Shown here piece after piece: positions 57,480 to 64,000 of a DNA stretch of 64,000 bases. Within the stretch, counting starts at the first letter, position 1; each line of letters begins with the position of its first letter. The DNA comes from Humulus lupulus. Taxonomy: Eukaryota > Streptophyta > Magnoliopsida > Rosales > Cannabaceae. Position numbers and translations under genes: made by a program. Under the pieces are notes generated by a model, which saw only the letters and a list, made by a program, of their open reading frames with translations, ran no database searches and was not told the DNA's origin. The stretch spans positions 159,141,858 through 159,205,857 of the forward strand of contig NC_084794.1 in the NCBI RefSeq assembly GCF_963169125.1, in the 5' to 3' direction.

Positions 57480-57901
57480 TTGCTCTGGTAATAATTTTTG
57501 GTATTAAATTTGAAAAATATCAAAATACGCAGCGGAATGTGCAGGAAAGGGATTTTCACAAAATCATTAATACTAGTCAGGATCATACATGTATAGATAT
57601 ATTAAATAACACATACAAGGAATATAGATTACCTCTCATAGCCTATCAAGTGTCCTTGAGTCTTATAGTAAAATCAACGATCTTCCTATCCTGATGAAAG
57701 CTCACACCTTAGCCTTCTAAGCTGATTTTCTAACACACAAGGACATGTGTGGGTACGTAGGACTCACAGGTTGATTTTAGGCTCTCCAGATCTACACAGC
57801 ACATGAGACCTAGAGAGATTTGAGAAGAGAGAGGCTATAGAAACTTCTAGAATTTCAGGTATATTGAATTACATCGTTTCTTTCTTTTGAGAGAGTATGA
57901 T
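57480..57901 (-). repeat. Probable copia LTR fragment
   Basis: The plus strand GTAGCTTGCTCTGGTAATAA resembles a decayed initiator-Met primer site read on the minus strand, and ACGCAGCGGAATGTGC occurs commonly near copia LTR ends. The fragment stops where Tat-D begins. Assignment is tentative. Confidence 0.4.
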
Positions 57902-59208
57902 TGTTAACTGACGATTTAGCCAACGACACGGAGTCGATAAAGATTTATAAGCTGAATGCAAGAACTAAATAAAACCAAGATTTATAGTGGTTCAGTCCCA
58001 AAGATTGGTAATGACCTACGTCCACTTAGTGTTTCTATTGATATACTCTGAAACTTGCGATCAACAAACTAGGGTTCACTGAGTTTCATAAGCTCCAAAG
58101 AAGGATACAAAAGTCGTGTAAATAAAACACTAGTTCTCTCTAAATACAAATTATTGCCTCTTTTTAAATGAATCCCATGAGTCCTATTTATAGGTTCAAG
58201 GATGTACATATGGGTCGATGGGCCGTGTTTAAATTTTGTTACAAGCATATTTGAATAATAACAGAAATCATAATAATTACACATAAAGATGGTCAAATAT
58301 CTTAGAAATATCTTACTTATAACTGTATTTGGACTCTGGTTTCATTACTTCGATTAGACCTGGTCGCATATGTCAGCACATCTTCTGTCGTACTGTTCAG
58401 CATCTTTCTTGAATCCATCGAGAAACTTCTATTCTTGATGAGGACACCAAGACCCAAGTATCAAGTCAAGTTCCAGTTGGTCCAGTGACGAGGGCACGAG
58501 CCAAGAGATTCAAGGAAGAACTTAACAGCCTAGTCCACAAAGTCCTAAAACAAGAGGAGACCGTGGTCAACATTGAAGGAGAACAAAGACTTGTCTTACT
58601 CATCAAAGTTGACTGAGTTTAGGAGCTTCATGAGTCTTATTGTATTTGTCATTTTAATTTATTTACGTTATTGTTGTTATTTGGTCTTTCTTTATTTTGT
58701 AAAAGTCAAACACTTGACTTGTGTGAGCTGAAAAGTTGTGTGAGCCGAAAGGTCTTGTTTATGGTGCTTTCATTAGGAAGACCAAGGGTCTTGTTTTCAT
58801 GTAATTTTCGTCCTTATAAGGACTGCCAAAACAATGTGAAAGGGCAGATTATGTTGAATGAAATTGTGAGTTTATTTCTTCTTGAGTTCTTGAAGAAACT
58901 TTTGAACTTATCAAGGAGATTCCTTGTGGCGTTCATCCTGACTTATCAAACGGATTCCATCCCCGTTTGTGGCGTCTTCCTCATACCAAGGTTCGTGCTT
59001 GGCTAAGCATTGGGTCGCGGTTCCATTCCAATCTCGTATGTTCTTGGTGGCTGTTCCATATTTGGTGTCGAGTTTCATCACAATGTTGGTGTGGTTCGTA
59101 TCAATTCTAGTCGTTGGTCGACTAGACTGCCATCACTAAACAGTCACATGCTATCCACGTGCCCCTCAGTCGTGCCACGTTAGGAAGCAAATATTTTTTG
59201 GCTAAACA
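57902..59208 (-). repeat. Tat-D LTR, interrupted by A6
   Basis: The plus strand start TGTTAACTGACGATTTAGCC parallels the Tat-C LTR edge TGTTGACTGTGAATTTAGCC, and GGTTCAGTCCCAAAGATTGG parallels GGTTCAGCCCCGATGATCGG. The other edge GGCTAAACA is followed by the tract TTTGCCCCCGAAG. About 634 bp without the insertion. It lacks the CCGATCGG palindromes of Tat-C. Confidence 0.8.
58436..59103 (+). mobile_element. Family A solo LTR A6, TSD ATTCT
   Basis: 668 bp from TGATGAGG to GTTCGTATCA, flanked by ATTCT at 58431-58435 and 59104-59108. Its first 180 bases encode a longer polyprotein tail than A4: about 60 codons after the LTR start, including VGPVTRARAKRFKEELN and ending LLIKVD with TGA near 58615. 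A4 and A5 lack about 100 bp of this and stop at LSLGA. Confidence 0.94.
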
Positions 59209-60114
59209 TTTGCCCCCGAAGTTTATATTAATGCGATCAACATTTAATAAACTCACTCAACCACTCAACCAGCAATTCATCTAACCTGTCACATCTGTCA
59301 GTACTTACTTTTTCGAAAAGGCAAGTAATCATGACTTTTACAATTTCCCAGAAATGTTTTAATGGTGATCACGATTCCCCATGCATCAGAGCTCTATTCC
59401 CATCATTACCTTCTTTACTGCCCCGAGCAGTATAAATATAAGCCTCTTCACCTTTTGTCATTTTTTATCCGAACCTTCTCTCTCTTTAAGAACTCAGAAA
59501 AACCTTCCAGAAAACCCAGAGATCCTAGTGCGATTCGAGACGTCTTCGAGCAACTCCAAGAAAAAACGTTTGGGATTTCTCCTACAATCCATAGTCCAAG
59601 TAAGTTTTCGAATCCATCCTCTTATCTTTGTATAAATTTTAATGTATTCTAGTCTTGATTTACGAGTTTCCATAACTGGTTTTCTACTGTTCTTGAGAAA
59701 TTTTTTGGTAACCGGGTTTAGGCAAACATACATAGAATAAGTATTCTAGAATAGGGATTTTAGGAGGTATAAAATACTAGACAATGCTTAAAAAGTAATG
59801 TGGGGTATAGGTACACTGATTTCAGGTCTAAAATCGAAGTGAAAATTTGATTTTGAGTATCTCGGAAAAACTGGGTTTTTCCCTCCTATTTTCAGAGTTG
59901 AAAAGCTTTTCTGAAAAAACTTTTCACATTCACTTTTTAATATGTTTTTCCAACCTGCTCGCATGTTTATTGTGTTTTTATCAGGATGTTGTTGTTCGTA
60001 TAAAATCTTAACATTTATACACAAGCAACGTTATCCTTGCTTTTCTCTTTCTTTTATCTATTGGTCGTAGATTCTCACTTCCCCTTTACTCTTCTCAAAT
60101 ATTCAAGCATGGTC
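59209..60114 (-). mobile_element. Tat-D internal remnant (3' end region with antisense promoter-like part)
   Basis: After the polypurine tract (59221-59209, minus) comes sequence parallel to 24209-24600 of Tat-C. On the plus strand it has TATAAATATA (59431-59440), a CT-rich leader and a splice donor AA|GTAAGT (59599/59600). It then resembles a plant intron (T-rich). It is cut by T7 at 60115. No coding exon of the antisense gene remains. Confidence 0.7.
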
Positions 60115-61198
60115 TGTAACGACCCAAATTTGCTAATAAGGCTTAAGGGCCTTGATTAGTGTGCCGGGAGGGCAAAGCTGGATTATATGTGATTTAATGA
60201 TTAAAAGCATTATATGATTATTTGAATATCTGTGATGCATGACTATGTGTATTAGTGTATGCATGTAGGGCCTGATTAGGTTAGAAGGGCATATTCGTAA
60301 TTTTGGCCCAGTTGAGGGCATAAATGTAAATAACTATGATAAATTGTTGAGACCACATTATTATGTGGATATATTTGTAATCTGTGGCTCGAGGCGATCC
60401 TCGTGAGCAGTTCAGTGAAAAATTCACGGTGGGGATTTATACCCAGCTCGGGGCGAACCTGGGGGTATTTCTGGGAATATATTGGAGTCTGTTTTGATAT
60501 TGAGGAATATAATTGGTGGATTAGTTAGGTGTCGGGAAGTAAGCGGTGAATATTAGAGGCATTCGAGGAATTAGCGGGAATTGGGTGTAATGACTAAAAT
60601 GCCCTTAAGATGTGTAAAAGCTTAGTTATAAGTGGGAGGCAATATGGCCTTATGGTGTTTAGAGTCAGATAAATGTTGTTTTGGCTTTATTGCTTTAGTG
60701 GATAGTGTAGAAAGTGTTGGAAGTCTGAAGAAAGAAAAGAAAAGAAAGAAGGAAATGGAAAGGAGGGAAAAAAACAGGGGTTTTCTCTCTTGCACGATTT
60801 GGGCTTCTCTTCACCAAATCTCTAGAAATTTGGAGCTAAAGTTCAGAGAAGGCTTAGGCTAGGACTCAACACTAGGATCCTTGATTTGTCTTGGGGAATT
60901 GGCAGAGATTACTCATCATTTGAGGTAAGGTCTTGAGGTTGTAACTCAGTTTCTGGTTCTTAGTATTAATATGGATTTTCAGCTGAGTTTTGGTGGGAAT
61001 TCTAGGGAATTGAGGCTGAAGCTTTGAGGAGTGAAAGCTAAGGAAGAGTGGAGGATAGCCTAAGGTTGAATCTCTCTGCTAAAGGTAAGAAGTTTTGAAC
61101 TTGGTCACTTGAATTATGTGGTTTCAGTTGTTTTTCTTGTGGAGGTTTTGAGCTCTAAGTTCAGCCATGGTGAATTTTGTGTTTTGGGGGGGCATGTG
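60115..61198 (+). repeat. Tekay/Del-like LTR (T7), left part
   Basis: Starts TGTAACGACCCAAATTTGC and follows T2 closely through GGCTTAAGGGCCTTGATTAG and the GAGGGCATAAATGTAAAT region. It is interrupted by A7 at 61199; the rest would lie beyond the window. Confidence 0.85.
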
Positions 61199-61396
61199 TG
61201 ATGAGGACACCAAGACTAAAGATCCAAGTCAAGTTCCAGTTGGTCCGGTGACAAGGGCTCGAGCCAAGAGATTCAAAGAAGAACTTAACACGAGTGGACT
61301 TGAGTGACAATTTTTTTGAGTGAAAACACGTGAGGGAGTGTGGTGAGGTCTTTTTCTATAACTGTTCTAACCTTATTTTTTTGCAGATTTTCAATC

Positions 61397-63653
61397 ATGT
61401 CACAAAATACAGAAAGAAATGCAGGCAATGACACTCCACCACCTACAGTTCCAAATCTACAAATTGAAGCTTTAATGGGGGAGATGAGGAGGATGTTGAG
61501 GGAGGAGTGTGAACAAATACATGAGAGGTTGGATAGGGTAGAAGAGGGAACACAATGAAGGCCACGGAGGAATAGGGTGTACCAAAGGGAGGATGAGAAT
61601 GAAGGGGATTTGGAAGGGGTAGTTTCTGATGAAAAGTTTGATAGGATGTCGGCGGGTATACGAGGTATGGTCGGGATAGAGAAGCTAGGAACCAGGTAGA
61701 TAATTATTTAGGAAATATCAAGATGAGAATTCCAGCATTTCAGGGGAAGAGTGATCCTGAAGCATACCTTGAGTGGGAAAAGAAGATGGAGTTGGTTTCT
61801 GATTGTCACAACTACTCCGAAGTGAAGAAGGTAAAACTTGCTGCAATTGAATTTACTGATTATGCTGTTGTTTGGTGGGATCAGTTGTGCATCAATAGGA
61901 GGAGATATGGAGATCGTCCTATTGAGACTTGGGATGGTATGAAGAGGGTTATGAGGCGACGTTTTGTACCAGCTCATTACTATCGGGATCTATACCTTAA
62001 GTTGCAGGGTCTTCGTCAAGGTTCCAAGAGTGTTGATGAGTATTACAAAGAGATGGAGATGGCTATGATTAGAGCCAATGTGGAAGAGGATCGGGAGGCG
62101 ACAATGGCAAGGTTTTTGAATGGATTGAACCGAGAGATTGCTAATCTGATTGAGCTACACCATTATGTGGAATTAGAAGATTTGGTGCATATGGCAATCA
62201 AAGTTGAGAGGCAGCTCAAGAGGGGTAGTACAAGTTCAAATCCGAGACAAATCCCACAAAATTCAAGTGCAACACCTTGGCGGTCGAACTATCCAAAGAA
62301 GGAAGAAAACCCTTTCACGCCCAAGCCTAAAACGGAGCCAAAACCAGCCACCACAACCACAGCCTCTCAAGGTAAAACAGCCCCACTTCATCCCATTCTA
62401 GTGAGATAAAGTGTTTCAAATGTCAGGGGCGAGGACACATAGCTAGCCAATGCCCAAACAAGCGAGTTATGGTAATTCGGGATAATGGGGAGATAGATTC
62501 CGAAGAAGAAGATGATCTTGATGACATGCCACCATTGGAGGGTGCTTCTATGGGTGGTGAGGAGTTTGGGGCAGAATCTGGTGAGATACTTGCACTAGTC
62601 ACATGACGAGCCTTAAATTTGCAAGCAAAAGAAGAGGAAGAAGAGGTGCAGCGGGAGAACATCTTTCACTCTCGTTGTCATGTGATAGACAAGGTATGCA
62701 GTGTTATTATTGATGGTGGTAGTTGCACTAACGTTGCTAGTTCTTCCATGGTCGAAAAGCTGGGGCTCCCAACGCTTAAACATCCTTGTCCATACAAGTT
62801 GCAGTGGTTGAATGATAGTGGTGAAGTGAGGGTTACAAAACAGGTTCTGGTATCATTTCGAATTGGCAAATATGAGGATGAGGTATTGTGCGATGTGGCT
62901 CCAATGCAAGCTGGACACCTCCTTCTAGGAAGGCCTTGGCTATTTGATCGGCGAGTCCAGCATGATGGCTTCACCAACAAGTACTCATTCACGTTCCGTC
63001 AACGAACAATCACTCTAGCTCCATTGACGCCAAAGCAAGTATATGAAGAGCAAGTGAGGTTGCAAAAATTGAGTGATAAAAAAAAATTGAGTGAGCAAAA
63101 GGAGAGTGAAAAGATGAATGAGAGTGAGAAAAAAGAGAGCCAAAGAGAGAAAAGGGTCGAATCAAGTGAGAGAGAAAAGAAAGAGAAGAGTTCGATCAAT
63201 GAGGGAAAATTAGAGAGAAAACAAAATAATTTTTATGCAAAAAAAAGTGAGGTTAAGCGAGCATTGCGTACAAAATAGCCAATGAATTTACTCATGTACA
63301 AGGAGGCTCTTTAAAACACTAACCAACTTGATGCTAACAAGGGTCGTCACAAGCAGGTTTTTGATCTCGGTGATTGGGTATGGTTACACATGAGGAAAGA
63401 ACGATTCCCAGTACAAAGACGTTCCAAATTGCTACCTCGAGGAGATGGGTCGTTTGAAGTGCAAGAAAGGATCAATGACAATGCCTACAGACTCGATTTA
63501 CCAGGTGAGTATACTGTTAGTGCTACTTTTAATGTTTCTGATTTGAGTCCTTTTGATGCAGGTGACGATTTGATGTCAAATCTTTCTCAAGAGGGGGGAA
63601 TGATGAGGACACCAAGACTAAAGATCCAAGTCAAGTTCCAGTTGGTCCGGTGA
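61397..63653 (+). pseudogene. A7 gag-protease-integrase C-terminus, frameshifted
   Basis: Starts MSQNTERNAGNDTPP, almost the A1 start. TGA at 61556-61558 replaces a Trp codon. A deletion near 61655 shifts the frame before the gag core (61723-62160, with [15 protein letters not shown] and [18 protein letters not shown]). Another single-base loss near 62387 shifts it before the zinc knuckle CFKCQGRGHIASQC (62412-62453). Protease IIDGGSCTNVAS is intact (about 62705-62740). TAG at 63276-63278 falls inside the retained 45-bp block. The integrase C-terminal part follows in another frame (HMRKERFPVQRRSK, about 63388). Not functional. Confidence 0.88.
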
Positions 63654-64000
63654 CGAGGGCTCGAGCCAAGAGGGCTTCGAGCCAAGAGATTCAAAGAAGA
63701 ACTTAACAACCTAGTCGACAGAGTCCTAAAAACAGGAGGAGACCGTAGTCAACACTGAAGGAGAACAAAGACTTGTACTGCTCATCAAAGTAGACTCAGT
63801 TTAGGAGCTTGATCAATATTTAGCTTCTTGTAATGAGTTTTATTGGTTTTTGGCATCTTGTATTTTTATTTTAATCAGTCACTTAATCACGCTTTTATTT
63901 AGTCTTTGTTTTTGTGAAAGTCAAACATTTGACTTGTGAGAGTCCAAGAGTCTTTCTATTTGTGCTTGTTAGGGTTTTCATTAGGAAGACAAAGGGGCTT
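63601..64000 (+). repeat. 3' LTR of A7, cut by the window end
   Basis: Starts TGATGAGG after AGAGGGGGGAA. It carries the long coding tail type seen in A6, with a local duplication of a TCGAGCCAAGAG block (63660-63685). Confidence 0.88.

Larger units (their letters stand above)
61199..64000 (+). mobile_element. Family A copy A7, 5' LTR internally deleted, continues past the window
   Basis: Begins TGATGAGGACACC (61199), but after about 90 bases the LTR jumps to the end of the leader (about 61289), so most of the LTR and the primer site are gone. Broken gag-pro follows (61397-63278), then the integrase C-terminal fusion and a 3' LTR from 63601 to the window end. It uniquely keeps a 45-bp coding segment at 63258-63302 missing from A2, A4 and A5. 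Confidence 0.9.

Overview
This is plant nuclear DNA, most likely from a eudicot with a large, repeat-rich genome. The only ordinary host gene I can support is a two-exon, full-length TMK-type leucine-rich-repeat receptor kinase (18874-22283). Nearly everything else is nested LTR retrotransposon sequence plus one fold-back DNA element. I saw no rRNA, tRNA, CRISPR array or organellar sequence.

The elements fall into recurring families. Family A is a short non-autonomous Ty3/gypsy element, probably related to CRM-type chromoviruses. It has TGATGAGG...GTATCA LTRs, an initiator-Met-tRNA primer site, and a gag-protease frame fused directly to an integrase C-terminus; reverse transcriptase, RNase H and the integrase core are absent. 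There are seven copies: A1 1-3456 (-), A2 13001-14811 (+), A3 42892-43514 (- solo LTR), A4 46964-51584 (+ complete), A5 52984-54604 (+), A6 58436-59103 (+ solo LTR), A7 61199-64000 (+). The Tat family (Ty3/gypsy with antisense extra ORFs) includes Tat-B 4072-16740 (+, decayed), Tat-C 22518-37332 (-, complete, TSD CTAGG) and Tat-D 57902-60114 (-, partial). Tekay/Del-like chromovirus LTRs and one degenerate body occupy 3457-4071, 8146-10606 (solo LTR), 37850-45789, 45790-52504, 52505-52983 and 60115-61198. A Ty1/copia remnant lies at 54605-57901 (-).

Layout from left to right: A1 sits in a Tekay-like LTR. Tat-B follows, split by a solo Tekay-like LTR in pol and by A2 in its antisense-ORF region. 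A 1.6-kb fold-back element ends about 25 bp before the TATA-like sequence of the receptor kinase. Tat-C is inserted about 230 bp past the kinase stop codon. Next come a degenerate Tekay-like element with a duplicated gag-pro, A4 inside a reversed Tekay-like LTR, A5 against a copia gag, Tat-D with A6 in its LTR, and a Tekay-like LTR hosting A7.

The most notable structures are these. The integrase tail of family A is encoded inside its LTR, and the same RT-less deletion is shared by several copies. Tat-C carries an intact three-exon antisense gene while its own gag-pol frame has three stops. The promoter and splice-donor layout of that antisense gene is repeated in Tat-D. Tat-C is dense in CCGATCGG-centred palindromes. 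The fold-back element beside the kinase promoter contains four alternating arms. Nesting order shows family A to be among the latest arrivals, always landing in older repeats.
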